NCBI RefSeq assembly: GCF_000691225.1
Contig: NZ_JMSZ01000016.1
Span: 62,001 to 126,000, forward strand
Reading direction: 5' to 3'
Origin: Nitrincola lacisaponensis
Lineage (GTDB): Bacteria; Pseudomonadota; Gammaproteobacteria; Pseudomonadales; Balneatricaceae
Length of the DNA stretch: 64,000 nt
The notes beneath the pieces were generated by a model. That model searched no databases. It had not been told where the DNA came from and saw only the letters and a list, made by a program, of their open reading frames with translations. The translations under genes were made by a program, and so were the position numbers. Below are positions 46,451-54,980 of this stretch, in pieces. Within the stretch, counting starts at the first letter, position 1. Every line of letters starts with the position of its first letter.

Positions 46451-47900
46451 AGTGGCTGACCTCCAGTGAATGCTGTTGTTGGTCTTCCAGAACCGCTCTT
46501 AACAGCAGGTTGGCGGCACTACGCAGGCGATATTCAGCTGATGCCCTGACATCCGTGAGTGGACTGAAGTCCTGTGTCAGTGCCTGTTGCGCTGCCTGAA
46601 TACCGTCGGCAGTGAAAGTCTGGCCCTGCAGGGCGGCTTCTGCCTGATAGGCGCGTGCAGGTGTTGCAGCCATACCCCCAAAGCCCAGACGAGCCTCAAG
46701 GATTCGTCCCTGATGCCGTTTCAGATGTATCGCCAGGCACACAGCAGAAATATCGTCATCGAGTCGCTTTGAGAGCTTATAGATACGTAACAAACTGTCT
46801 GGCTGTAAACGCGGCAGAATTAATGCTTCGATAAATCCGCCTGCGGGCAGTCGGGTTTGCCGATAACCGGTAAAAAAGTCATCAATCGCTATTTCCGTGA
46901 CGCCCTGTGGATCACGAATACGCAGTCGGGCGTTCAGTGCCAGCAGCACGGGCGGCATGTCGCCAATAGGGGATGCATTAGCGATATTGCCGCCCAGGGT
47001 GCCCTGATTGCGGACCTGCAGTGATCCGAGTCGATGCAGCAATCCAGCCAGCGGGGGAAAGGCTGCGGTCAGGGCCGCTTCGGCTTCACTGTAAGTGACG
47101 GCTGCACCGATCACCAGAGCCTCATCCTGTTCCTCTATGCGCCGCATTTCCGCCACTCGACGGGTGGAGATCAATCTGGGCAGGGGGCGTAGCTGCTGAG
47201 TGGTTTCCAGTGCCAGATCGGTTGCACCGGCTACCAGGCGAGCATCCGGATACCGGGCCATCAGTTTGAGCAAGGATTGGCTGTCACGGGGCTGGGCAAA
47301 AAATGCCTCATTACCTTGCTGCAGTGTGATGTCACCCGTGTCGCTGGCCTGAGCGGCAGTGAGCTGCTGACGGATGCTGCCGGTCTGGGCATCAAACTGA
47401 TCCGGCTGCGGATTTTTTAGCAGGGATCTGGCCGCATCTATAATAGGACGGTATCCGGTACAGCGGCACAGATTGCCCCCCAGTGCCTGATGTATCTGCA
47501 GCAGGGGGTTATCGGAGGAGCTGGCATCGGGCTGGTGAGTCAGTGCAAACAGTGACATCACAAAGCCCGGCGTACAAAAGCCACACTGGGAAGCATGCTG
47601 GTCAACCAGTGCCTGCTGGACCGGATGGAGTTGATCGGTGGACTGGCTCAGTCCTTCGACAGTAATGACCTGACAAGCGTCCACGGCCCCGAGAAAGGTG
47701 ATGCAACTGTTAATCGCACGATAGCGCAGGCCATTTGCATCCGGTTCGGCGAGCACGACGGTACAGACACCACAATCCCCGGATGCGCAACCCTCTTTGG
47801 TACCACGCTGCACCAAGTGAGTGCGAAGATACTCCAAAAGAGTCGTATCTGGTGCACACTCATCCACCTGGATGAGGGTCTGATTGAGCATAAATTGCAT
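46434..47900 (-). CDS. xdhA: Xanthine dehydrogenase, FAD/iron-sulfur subunit XdhA
   Basis: Small subunit, 488 residues. The plant-type 2Fe-2S cluster uses C38, C43, C46 and C66; the second cluster uses C106, C109, C145 and C147 (QCGFCTPG and GGNLCRCTGYRPI). The FAD domain (about 190-365) has LVAGATDLALE and TLGGNIANASPIGDMPP. It is the first gene of the minus-strand purine operon running to puuD, divergent from the nucleoside importer across 181 bases that hold both promoter candidates. Confidence 0.97.
   Translation of the reverse strand: MQFMLNQTLIQVDECAPDTTLLEYLRTHLVQRGTKEGCASGDCGVCTVVLAEPDANGLRYRAINSCITFLGAVDACQVITVEGLSQSTDQLHPVQQALVDQHASQCGFCTPGFVMSLFALTHQPDASSSDNPLLQIHQALGGNLCRCTGYRPIIDAARSLLKNPQPDQFDAQTGSIRQQLTAAQASDTGDITLQQGNEAFFAQPRDSQSLLKLMARYPDARLVAGATDLALETTQQLRPLPRLISTRRVAEMRRIEEQDEALVIGAAVTYSEAEAALTAAFPPLAGLLHRLGSLQVRNQGTLGGNIANASPIGDMPPVLLALNARLRIRDPQGVTEIAIDDFFTGYRQTRLPAGGFIEALILPRLQPDSLLRIYKLSKRLDDDISAVCLAIHLKRHQGRILEARLGFGGMAATPARAYQAEAALQGQTFTADGIQAAQQALTQDFSPLTDVRASAEYRLRSAANLLLRAVLEDQQQHSLEVSHYAHTD
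47809..47825 (+). promoter_or_regulatory. NtrC-like dyad inside xdhA, facing the nucleoside importer
   Basis: TGCACCAAGTGAGTGCG matches 11 of 14 fixed positions of the NtrC consensus, with a perfect left half. It lies about 180 bases before the predicted start of the nucleoside importer but inside the xdhA reading frame, where it encodes a conserved segment, so coding constraint may explain it. Confidence 0.25.
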
Positions 47901-47959
47901 GCGATGCTTCCTGATGACGAGTGATTGAGGATTTTACTCAACTATAGATCAAATAAAAC

Positions 47960-47975
47960 CTGACTGCTTGGCCAG
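47960..47975. promoter_or_regulatory. RutR-like dyad overlapping the nucleoside importer promoter
   Basis: CTGACTGCTTGGCCAG has the 7-2-7 layout of the RutR-like operator at 36407 (core CTGACTAACCGGTCAG), agreeing at 10 of 16 positions. It overlaps the -24 element of the plus-strand sigma-54 candidate, so a bound repressor would compete with polymerase. Confidence 0.4.
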
Positions 47976-47984
47976 GAAATTGCA
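47968..47984 (+). promoter_or_regulatory. Sigma-54 promoter candidate for the nucleoside importer
   Basis: TTGGCCAGGAAATTGCA has GG (47970-47971) and GC (47982-47983) separated by exactly 10 bases and a perfect TTGCA; two bases of the -24 box differ from consensus. The start would be near 47995, about 87 bases before the ATPase ATG. Confidence 0.5.
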
Positions 47985-47997
47985 GGAAGCTTGCCAA
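47981..47997 (-). promoter_or_regulatory. Sigma-54 promoter candidate for the xdhA operon
   Basis: Read on the minus strand, TTGGCAAGCTTCCTGCA has GG and GC separated by 10 bases; the -12 box reads CTGCA rather than TTGCA. The start would be near 47970, about 70 bases before the xdhA ATG. Its GC occupies the same base pairs (47982-47983) as that of the plus-strand candidate, so the two could not be used at once. Confidence 0.4.
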
Positions 47998-48016
47998 CTT
48001 TTAAAAAAATGGAGTT

Positions 48017-48057
48017 TGCCTGCAAAAGGTGTTTATATTTCAGGGTTTCTGCAGGCA
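48017..48057 (+). repeat. Inverted repeat in the leader of the nucleoside importer
   Basis: TGCCTGCA (48017-48024) and TGCAGGCA (48050-48057) form a perfect 8-base inverted repeat with a 25-base spacer, in the predicted 5' untranslated leader and 24 bases before the ATG. It could fold as an mRNA stem-loop or serve as a spaced operator. A related TGCAGGAA lies at 47981. Confidence 0.45.
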
Positions 48058-48081
48058 GGTGTTTTAAGCAAGGGGTAGGGT

Positions 48082-49608
48082 ATGCGTAAGCCGTTGTTGT
48101 GTCTGGAGGGGCTGACTAAAGCCTATCCGGGTGTGCTGGCTAATGATGATGTGTCATTTGAGATCGGTGAGGGCCAGGTACATGCACTTTTAGGTGAGAA
48201 CGGTGCTGGCAAATCCACACTGGTGAAGATGATCTATGGCTTGGTCAAGCCCGATAAAGGGCAGATGACATTGCGTGGGCAGTCCTATGCACCGGGCCAG
48301 CCATCCGAAGCCCGACTCAAGGGTGTGGCGATGGTGTTTCAGCATTTCAGCCTCTTCGATGCGCTGGATGTTGCTGAGAATGTTGCGCTGGGGATGGAAA
48401 ATCCTCCGGCGATGCGCGATCTGGCGCGACGTATTCGTGAAGTCTCTGAAGAGTATGGCCTGCCACTGGACCCCTCTCGCCTGGTGGGTGATCTGTCGGC
48501 AGGTGAACGCCAGCGGGTCGAGATCGTCCGTTGTTTGCTGCAGGACCCGAAACTCCTGATCATGGATGAGCCGACCTCGGTGCTGACACCTCAGGAAGTC
48601 GAAGTACTGTTCAAGACTCTGCGGCAACTTTCTGCTGAAGGCACCGCCATTCTGTATATCTCGCATAAACTGGATGAGATACGTGCACTCTGTGATGAGG
48701 CCACGATTCTGCGCGGTGGGCGCAAAGTGGCGACCTGTGATCCACGGGAAAAAACGGCACGAGAACTGGCGGAGTTGATGGTCGGACAGGTACTGACGCC
48801 ACCCGAGCGTGAAGAGCGTCCCATGGGCGATGTGGTGTTGCAGGTGGAGAATCTGTCATTGGCATCCAATAATCCATTTGGCACTTCACTGAAAGACATC
48901 TCCTTCTCACTGCGTGCCGGAGAAGTGCTGGGTATCGCTGGTGTGGCCGGGAATGGCCAGGATGAACTGTTATTGATGCTCTCGGGGGAGTTGTTGGCGC
49001 CCTCTGCACAGGTGCAGCTGAAAGGGCAGTCCATCGGTCATCTGGGGCCGAATGCGCGCCGTACCCTGGGATTGGTAGCTGCTCCGGAAGAACGCCTGGG
49101 ACATGCGGCTGCACCGGATATGAGCCTGACAGAAAATGCACTGCTATCGGGTGCTGAACGTAAGGGGTTGACCCGTTTCGGTTTTATCGACTGGCGAGCA
49201 ACCGGTGAGTTCGCGCGTGATATTATTGCCCGTTTTGATGTGCGCACTCCGGGACCGCATGTGCTGGCGCGGGCATTATCAGGAGGCAACTTGCAGAAGT
49301 TTGTCATCGGTCGCGAAATTGAGCTGAACCCGGATGTCATCATCGTCAATCAGCCTACCTGGGGGGTCGATGCAGCTGCTGCCGCGTTTATCCGTCAGGC
49401 ATTGCTGGATCTGGCGAACAAGGGGGCGGCGGTATTGGTCATTAGTCAGGACCTGGATGAGTTACTGGAAGTGGCTGACAGTTTTGCTGCATTGAATGAA
49501 GGGCGTTTGACGCCGGTTCGGTCTGCCAAAGGGCTGAGCGTAGATGAAATCGGTTTGATGATGGGCGGTGCACATGATATGCATCCGGCTCATGAGGGTG
49601 CTGCATGA
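48082..49608 (+). CDS. BMP/Nup-type nucleoside ABC transporter, duplicated ATPase
   Basis: A 508-residue protein with two ABC domains, of the type that energises BMP-family nucleoside and ribose importers. Domain 1 has Walker A GENGAGKST (residues 38-46), signature DLSAGERQRVEI and Walker B LLIMDEPTSVLTPQE. Domain 2 has a degenerate Walker A, GVAGNGQDEL, as usual in this class, and a signature ALSGGNLQK. It heads a four-gene operon: ATPase, two permeases, binding protein. Purine nucleosides are the likely cargo, judged from family and neighbouring purine genes. Confidence 0.93.
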   Translation: MRKPLLCLEGLTKAYPGVLANDDVSFEIGEGQVHALLGENGAGKSTLVKMIYGLVKPDKGQMTLRGQSYAPGQPSEARLKGVAMVFQHFSLFDALDVAENVALGMENPPAMRDLARRIREVSEEYGLPLDPSRLVGDLSAGERQRVEIVRCLLQDPKLLIMDEPTSVLTPQEVEVLFKTLRQLSAEGTAILYISHKLDEIRALCDEATILRGGRKVATCDPREKTARELAELMVGQVLTPPEREERPMGDVVLQVENLSLASNNPFGTSLKDISFSLRAGEVLGIAGVAGNGQDELLLMLSGELLAPSAQVQLKGQSIGHLGPNARRTLGLVAAPEERLGHAAAPDMSLTENALLSGAERKGLTRFGFIDWRATGEFARDIIARFDVRTPGPHVLARALSGGNLQKFVIGREIELNPDVIIVNQPTWGVDAAAAAFIRQALLDLANKGAAVLVISQDLDELLEVADSFAALNEGRLTPVRSAKGLSVDEIGLMMGGAHDMHPAHEGAA

Positions 49609-50690
49609 TCCGGCTTGAAAAACGTAAAGAGCCTTCCAAGTTTTGGCGTATTGCCAATCCATTTCTGGCAGTCGCCCTCACCATGCTGGCGGGTGGCATC
49701 ATGTTTGCGATGCTGGGCAAAGACCCGTTGGTTGCCATACGGTTGATCTTCTTCGATCCGATTTTCTCTGAAACCTTTGGCAGTTACTCGCGACCTCAAC
49801 TGCTGATCAAGTCTGCACCGCTGATCCTGATCGCGGTGGGGCTGGCAATCGGCTTCAAAGCCAACATCTGGAATATTGGTGCAGAAGGGCAATACATTAT
49901 CGGCGCCCTGTTTGGTGCAGGGGTGGCGCTGGCATTCTTCCCGCAGCCGGGCTGGTACATTTTCCCGCTGATGGTGCTGGCAGGTGCCTTTGGTGGTTTC
50001 CTCTGGGCGATGATCCCGGCAATCCTGAAGACCCGCTTCAATACCAATGAAATTCTGGTATCGCTGCTGCTGGTGTATGTGGCCGAGAAAATCCTTGCGG
50101 CCATGGCGCTGGGACTGATGCGTAACCCTGATATACCCGGATTTCCCGGCTCGCGTGACTTGCGTCGCTATGAAGCCGCACACAATGCCGAGCTGTTTGC
50201 CGGAACCGGTATTCACTGGGGGGTCGTGGCGGCCCTTATTGCGGTGATCTTTGCCTACGCGATGATGAAGCGGCATATGCTCGGTTACCATGTTCAACTG
50301 GCTGGACAGGCACCGCGTGCCGCCCGGTTCGGTGGCATTTCACCTACCCGGCTGGTGGTGATCTGTCTGGGTATTTCCGGTGCCCTGGCGGGCCTGGCGG
50401 GAATGTTTGAAGTCTCGGGTCCAGGTGGACAGGTACGTATAGAGTTCGCTTCAGGCTATGGTTTTACGGCAATTATCGTAGCCTTCCTGGGCCGTTTGAA
50501 TCCTGTCGGGATCGTATTGGCCGGATTGTTGCTTGGGTTGACCTATATCGGTGGTGAACTCAGTCAAATGATGTTGCAGCTGCCCAGCTCTGCTATTCAG
50601 GTCTTCCAGGGAATGCTGCTGTTCTTTTTGTTGGCGCTGGACTTCCAGACCCATTACCGACTGCGATTGACAAGGGGTGTTCGCACATGA
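49605..50690 (+). CDS. BMP/Nup-type nucleoside ABC transporter, permease 1
   Basis: A 361-residue BPD_transp_2 permease with about nine hydrophobic segments. KANIWNIGAEGQYIIGALFGAG and RFNTNEILVSLLLVYVAEKIL are typical of the NupP/YufP group, and AGMFEVSGPGGQV is the conserved late motif. It overlaps the ATPase gene by 4 bases and the second permease by 4 bases, so all three are translationally coupled. Confidence 0.92.
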   Translation: MIRLEKRKEPSKFWRIANPFLAVALTMLAGGIMFAMLGKDPLVAIRLIFFDPIFSETFGSYSRPQLLIKSAPLILIAVGLAIGFKANIWNIGAEGQYIIGALFGAGVALAFFPQPGWYIFPLMVLAGAFGGFLWAMIPAILKTRFNTNEILVSLLLVYVAEKILAAMALGLMRNPDIPGFPGSRDLRRYEAAHNAELFAGTGIHWGVVAALIAVIFAYAMMKRHMLGYHVQLAGQAPRAARFGGISPTRLVVICLGISGALAGLAGMFEVSGPGGQVRIEFASGYGFTAIIVAFLGRLNPVGIVLAGLLLGLTYIGGELSQMMLQLPSSAIQVFQGMLLFFLLALDFQTHYRLRLTRGVRT

Positions 50691-51619
50691 TGATTGGCTC
50701 GATCAATATTGCTGTGTTGCTGGCGGCGCTGATGGTTGCCGCAACCCCCATACTGCTCGCTGCGATTGGTGAACTGGTGGTGGAAAAGGCCGGTGTGCTG
50801 AACCTGGGTGTAGAAGGCATGATGATTATGGGTGCCTGTGTGGGGTTTATCGTCGCGGTCAATACCGGCAGTCCGTTGATGGGATTTATAGGCGCAGCTC
50901 TGGGTGGGATCGCACTTTCGCTGTTGTTTGCTTTGCTGACGCAGGCGCTGATGACCAATCAGGTAGCCTCTGGTCTGGCGTTGACACTGTTTGGTCTGGG
51001 GCTGTCTGCTCTGCTGGGGCAGAAGTATGTCGGGATCACTCCGCCGCGTACGCCGAAACTGGATCTGGGTCCCTTGTCAGAGATCCCATTTTTCGGGCGG
51101 GCACTGTTTTCGCATGACATTATGGTCTATCTGACACTGGCACTGGTGGCCGCTGTCTGGTGGTTTCTGAAGTATGCCCGGGCTGGCATGATCCTGCGTG
51201 CAGTGGGTGAGAACCATGATGCGGCGCATGCACTGGGCTATCATGTGAAACGTGTCCGCGTACTGGCCATTATGTTTGGTGGTGCCTGTGCTGGATTGGG
51301 TGGCGCTTACCTGTCGTTGATTCGTGTTCCGCAGTGGACTGAAGGCATGACGGTGGGTATCGGCTGGATCGCTCTAGCGCTGGTGGTGTTTGCCAGCTGG
51401 AGACCCTGGCGTGCCATGGCAGGTGCTTATCTGTTTGGCGGGATTGTGGTGTTGCAGCTGAATCTGCAGGCCGCCGGTGTGAAAATACCGGTTGAGTATC
51501 TGTCCATGTCCCCCTATCTGATTACGATTGCTGTACTGGTGTTTATTTCGTCGGGCAAGGCGCGAGGAGCACTGAATGCTCCCGGATCGCTGAACCGGCC
51601 TTTTCACGCCTCGAATTGA
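50687..51619 (+). CDS. BMP/Nup-type nucleoside ABC transporter, permease 2
   Basis: The second, shorter BPD_transp_2 permease, 310 residues, with about eight to nine hydrophobic segments. The N-terminal pattern ATPILLAAIGELVVEKAGVLNLGVEGMMIMGA is diagnostic for the NupQ/YufQ group, and VGENHDAAHALGYHVKRVRV is the cytoplasmic coupling segment. It starts with two consecutive ATG codons overlapping the previous stop; the first is used here. The binding-protein gene follows after 34 bases. Confidence 0.92.
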   Translation: MMIGSINIAVLLAALMVAATPILLAAIGELVVEKAGVLNLGVEGMMIMGACVGFIVAVNTGSPLMGFIGAALGGIALSLLFALLTQALMTNQVASGLALTLFGLGLSALLGQKYVGITPPRTPKLDLGPLSEIPFFGRALFSHDIMVYLTLALVAAVWWFLKYARAGMILRAVGENHDAAHALGYHVKRVRVLAIMFGGACAGLGGAYLSLIRVPQWTEGMTVGIGWIALALVVFASWRPWRAMAGAYLFGGIVVLQLNLQAAGVKIPVEYLSMSPYLITIAVLVFISSGKARGALNAPGSLNRPFHASN

Positions 51620-51653
51620 GGCATTACGCTGTCATATAGGGAGACCTAGACTC

Positions 51654-52718
51654 ATGAAAAAACTGCTAACTGTCGGTGCACTTTGCGCTGCACTTGCTGC
51701 GCCTGTGCTGGCTGACACAACCAAGGTCGGATTCGTCTATATCGGCCCGGTGGGTGACCATGGCTGGACCTACACCCATGATTTGGCTCGCCGGGCGGTT
51801 GAAGCTGAATTCGGTGATGGCGTTCAGACCAGCTATGTCGAGAGTGTGGGCTATGGTGCCGATGCCGAACGTGTCATGACACAAATGGCGCTGTCCGGAA
51901 CCGATATCATTTTTGCCACCTCATTTGGCTACGGTCCGGATGTGAATACGGTGGCGGCGCGCTTCCCGAATGTCGCCTTCGAACATGCGACCGGTTACAT
52001 TCAGGAATCCAGCAATGTCGGTCTTTACAATGCACGCTTCTATGAAGGTCGTGCAGTGATCGGTCACATTGCTGGTAAAATGACTGAAACCAACAAAGTA
52101 GGCTACATTGCTTCCTTCCCGATCCCAGAAGTGATCATGGGTATCAACTCAGCCTATCTGCATGCCAAAGCGGTGAATCCGGATGTTGAGTTCAATGTGG
52201 TCTGGGTATACAGCTGGTACAACCCTGCGCAGGAAGCTGCGGCGGCGGAAGCACTGATCGAGCAGGGTGCGGATATCATCATGCAGCACACTGACTCAAC
52301 AGCACCTCTGACCGTTGCTCAGGACGCTGGCATTATGGCGTTTGGACAGGCATCTGATATGTCTGCTTTCGCGCCTGAATCTCACCTGACCGGTATTCTG
52401 GATGTCTGGGCACCTTACTACATCGACCGTGTACGTGCGGTGAAAGAAGGTACCTGGGAAGCCGGGAATGTCTGGCACGGTATTGTCGATGGCATGGTTG
52501 GCTTTGCGCCGATGAGTGAGCGCATTCCTGCGGATGTGCGTGCAGAAGCAGAAGCCATGATTGAGGCGATTGCGGCAGGTGAATATCATCCGTTCACCGG
52601 ACCTATCAACAAGCAGGACGGTACGCCCTGGCTGGCTGAAGGCGAAGTGGCACCTGACAGTGATCTGCTGACCATCGACTTCTATGTTGAAGGTATCACC
52701 TCGGATATTCCAAAATAA
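51654..52718 (+). CDS. BMP-family nucleoside-binding protein
   Basis: A 354-residue periplasmic binding protein of the BMP/Med family. A signal peptide of about 20 residues ends APVLA; there is no lipobox cysteine, so unlike many BMP proteins it should be soluble. The mature part begins TTKVGFVYIGPVGDHGWTYTHD and has EGRAVIGHIAGKMT and FGQASDMSAF, ligand-cleft segments. It is the last gene of the importer operon, an unusual place for the most abundant component, and is followed by a strong terminator. Confidence 0.93.
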   Translation: MKKLLTVGALCAALAAPVLADTTKVGFVYIGPVGDHGWTYTHDLARRAVEAEFGDGVQTSYVESVGYGADAERVMTQMALSGTDIIFATSFGYGPDVNTVAARFPNVAFEHATGYIQESSNVGLYNARFYEGRAVIGHIAGKMTETNKVGYIASFPIPEVIMGINSAYLHAKAVNPDVEFNVVWVYSWYNPAQEAAAAEALIEQGADIIMQHTDSTAPLTVAQDAGIMAFGQASDMSAFAPESHLTGILDVWAPYYIDRVRAVKEGTWEAGNVWHGIVDGMVGFAPMSERIPADVRAEAEAMIEAIAAGEYHPFTGPINKQDGTPWLAEGEVAPDSDLLTIDFYVEGITSDIPK

Positions 52719-52734
52719 GCCAGCACTTACTGAT

Positions 52735-52765
52735 AAAAACCCTGGTGTTGTTCCAGGGTTTTTTG
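52735..52765 (+). terminator. Rho-independent terminator after the nucleoside importer
   Basis: A-rich arm AAAAACCCTGG pairs with CCAGGGTTTTT around the 7-base loop TGTTGTT, and a T-run follows. It starts 17 bases after the binding-protein stop. Confidence 0.9.
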
Positions 52766-52783
52766 TTTCAGGCGACCGAAAAA

Positions 52784-52799
52784 TTGATCAAACAGTCAA
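52784..52799. promoter_or_regulatory. RutR-like dyad upstream of gpt
   Basis: TTGATCAAACAGTCAA has the 7-2-7 layout of the E. coli RutR consensus (TTGACCA, two bases, TGGTCAA) with three differences. It is 90 bases before the gpt start, after the terminator, and could overlap a -35 region, though no clear -10 box was found. Confidence 0.4.
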
Positions 52800-52889
52800 C
52801 TTAAGGCTTTATGCGTGGTGAGTATCCGATAAAATAGCAACCCTCAACGCCTTATCAAGGTGATTATTCGCTTTTTCTGGAGAAAAATG

Positions 52890-53399
52890 ATGACTGAACA
52901 TCACTATCGCATGGACTTCCCGGTGGGTTGGGAAGAGTTGCATCGCAATGCACGTGCTCTGGCCTGGCGTCTGCTGGATAAGGGCGAGTGGAAGGGTATA
53001 ATTGCGATCACCCGGGGTGGGCTGGTTCCGGCTGCCATTCTGGCGCGAGAGATGGATATCCGTCTGATCGATACCATTTGCGTTATCAGCTACCAGAAGA
53101 GTGATGCTTCCGGAACCGCCGCTGCACAGGGTGAACTGTCTGTTCTGAAAGGTGTTGCCGGTGACGGTGAAGGGATGATCCTGATTGATGATCTGGTCGA
53201 TACCGGCAAAACAGCCCGTCATGTGCGTGAGATGCTGCCGAAAGCACACTTCGCGACCATCTACGCCAAACCTGCGGGCAAGCCGCTGGTAGATACCTTT
53301 ATCACGGAAGTGAGTCAGGATACCTGGATACGTTTTCCATGGGATATGGAGCATATATTTTCCACCCCTCTGGCCGAGCGCCCGAAAAAGCCCGAGTAA
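52890..53399 (+). CDS. gpt: Xanthine(-guanine) phosphoribosyltransferase Gpt
   Basis: A 169-residue purine salvage enzyme converting xanthine or guanine with PRPP to XMP or GMP. The PRPP loop is [16 protein letters not shown], preceded by [31 protein letters not shown] and [11 protein letters not shown] match E. coli Gpt. Two adjacent ATGs (52887, 52890) follow GGAG; the second has the better spacing. It sits beside the nucleoside importer and offers salvage as an alternative to degradation of imported purines. Confidence 0.93.
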   Translation: MTEHHYRMDFPVGWEELHRNARALAWRLLDKGEWKGIIAITRGGLVPAAILAREMDIRLIDTICVISYQKSDASGTAAAQGELSVLKGVAGDGEGMILIDDLVDTGKTARHVREMLPKAHFATIYAKPAGKPLVDTFITEVSQDTWIRFPWDMEHIFSTPLAERPKKPE

Positions 53400-53402
53400 G
53401 TC

Positions 53403-53939
53403 ATGGCTGATATTTTTGAACTGGAAGCCCGCGATCCAGATACCTATCGGCAGCAAACGCGTAAAAGTACGCTGGTTCTGATTGTGATTTTTGTCGTGCT
53501 GGCGATGGGGTTGTCAACCTTGAGCGTGTCCTGGTTTGGCCATCCTGAAGGCAATAATTTTGTCTGGAATGTGGCCGGAGTCTTTGCCGGTTTTGTGTTG
53601 ACCACAATTATCTTCAAACAGCTGCTCTGGCATCATCCACTGATGAATGCATCTGTCTATGGCTGGAAACTCAAGCGTAGTTTGATGAGTATTACCAATA
53701 ATATGCATCATATTGAAGCGGGCGTGGCGCAGGACAATATAACGGCGATCCAATTGCTGCGCTTCTACCATCTGGCGCTGTCGCAGATGCACAAGCTGGA
53801 AGGCAATGATACGGGGATCAGTGAACTTCAGAAACCGATTCAGGCGCTGTTGCTGAAAATTGAGGCGCAGGGGCTGGACCCGCAACAGAACCGCTTTGAT
53901 CCGGAATGGATAGATGCAGTCAAGCAGCAGGTCAGTTAG
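53403..53939 (+). CDS. DUF3087-like membrane protein
   Basis: A 178-residue protein of unknown function. It has two hydrophobic segments, at about residues 23-43 (LVLIVIFVVLAMGLSTLSV) and 55-75 (NVAGVFAGFVLTTIIF), and a soluble helical C-terminal half. The layout and the YGWKLKRSL and LRFYHLALSQMHKLEGND segments resemble DUF3087 proteins. It starts three bases after gpt and may be co-transcribed with it. Assignment to the family is from memory of sequence pattern and should be treated as moderate. Confidence 0.65.
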   Translation: MADIFELEARDPDTYRQQTRKSTLVLIVIFVVLAMGLSTLSVSWFGHPEGNNFVWNVAGVFAGFVLTTIIFKQLLWHHPLMNASVYGWKLKRSLMSITNNMHHIEAGVAQDNITAIQLLRFYHLALSQMHKLEGNDTGISELQKPIQALLLKIEAQGLDPQQNRFDPEWIDAVKQQVS

Positions 53940-53988
53940 ACTCAGGGATCTGAGTATTTAACCTGCCTATGACTGCACGGAGTGACCA

Positions 53989-54978
53989 GTGACCTCTACC
54001 CCTCATCCATTTGAAGCCCTGACGCCGGATTTTATTCTGGACGCCATTGAGGCCCAGGGCTTTCTGTCGGATGGTCGCATCCTGGCGCTGAATAGCTATG
54101 AAAACCGAGTCTATCAGGTTGGCATTGAGGACAGTGTGCCTCTGATCGCCAAGTTTTATCGACCTGGTCGCTGGTCTGATGCCCAGATTCTGGAAGAGCA
54201 CCAGTTCTGCTATGAACTGGAAGCCCAGGAGCTGTCAGTCGTGACCCCCCTGCGTAATACGGAGGGGGAGAGCCTGCTGCATTATCAGGATTTCCGGTTG
54301 GCCTTGTTCCCACGGCGTGGTGGGCGTGCGCCTGACCTGGATAACCCCGACCATCTGTATCAGTTGGGCTATACCCTGGGGCGCATGCATCTGGTGGGGG
54401 CGGCGCATCCCTTTGTCGAGCGCCCTGTGCTGGATCTGGCGTCGTTTGGTTACAACAGTATCGAACTGATCGCGCGTGATTTTATACCTGCGTCATTGCG
54501 TGAAGCCTATCTCTCCCTGACCCGTGATCTGATGCTGAAAGTTGAAGCCGCTTTCTCTCTGTTTGATGACTTGCGTTACATCCGTGTACATGGTGATTGT
54601 CATGGCGGGAATCTGTTGTGGCGTGATGATGTCGCACATTTTGTCGATTTTGATGATTCGCGTATGGCTCCCGCCGTACAGGACCTGTGGATGTTGCTCA
54701 GTGAAAGTGAGCGCTCACAAAGGGAGTTGCAGCTGGCCGAGGTGCTGGCGGGTTATCAGGAGTTTGCTGATTTTGATCCCCGTGAGCTGCATTTAGTCGA
54801 GCCGCTGCGGACGTTGCGCATGTTGCATTACAGCGCCTGGTTGGCACGGCGTTGGCAAGACCCGGCCTTCCCGCTGAGCTTTCCCTGGTTCAATACCGAG
54901 CGCTACTGGGGGGAGCATATTCTTCAATTGCGTGAACAGTTGTCCGCACTGGATGAACCCGTGTTGCGGATGTTGTAA
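53989..54978 (+). CDS. srkA: Stress response kinase SrkA (YihE-like)
   Basis: A 329-residue aminoglycoside-phosphotransferase-fold Ser/Thr kinase of the YihE/SrkA/RdoA family, linked in E. coli to Cpx stress and toxin-mediated cell death. The catalytic loop is VHGDCHGGNLLW and the metal-binding segment FVDFDDSRMAP. The N-terminal GFLSDGRILALNSYENRVYQVG is a family hallmark. The start is GTG preceded by GGAG at a 6-base spacing. yigZ follows after 2 bases. Confidence 0.93.
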   Translation: MTSTPHPFEALTPDFILDAIEAQGFLSDGRILALNSYENRVYQVGIEDSVPLIAKFYRPGRWSDAQILEEHQFCYELEAQELSVVTPLRNTEGESLLHYQDFRLALFPRRGGRAPDLDNPDHLYQLGYTLGRMHLVGAAHPFVERPVLDLASFGYNSIELIARDFIPASLREAYLSLTRDLMLKVEAAFSLFDDLRYIRVHGDCHGGNLLWRDDVAHFVDFDDSRMAPAVQDLWMLLSESERSQRELQLAEVLAGYQEFADFDPRELHLVEPLRTLRMLHYSAWLARRWQDPAFPLSFPWFNTERYWGEHILQLREQLSALDEPVLRML

Positions 54979-54980
54979 GG

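Noticed and set aside
48013-48039. A sigma-70 promoter (TTGCCT with TATATT) for the nucleoside importer.
   Set aside because: The spacer is only 12 bases, too short; the sigma-54 element upstream is better supported.
49038-49349. Several 60-175-codon frames opposite ABC and RND genes.
   Set aside because: All are antisense shadows of long, intact frames, without ribosome-binding sites or domain resemblance.
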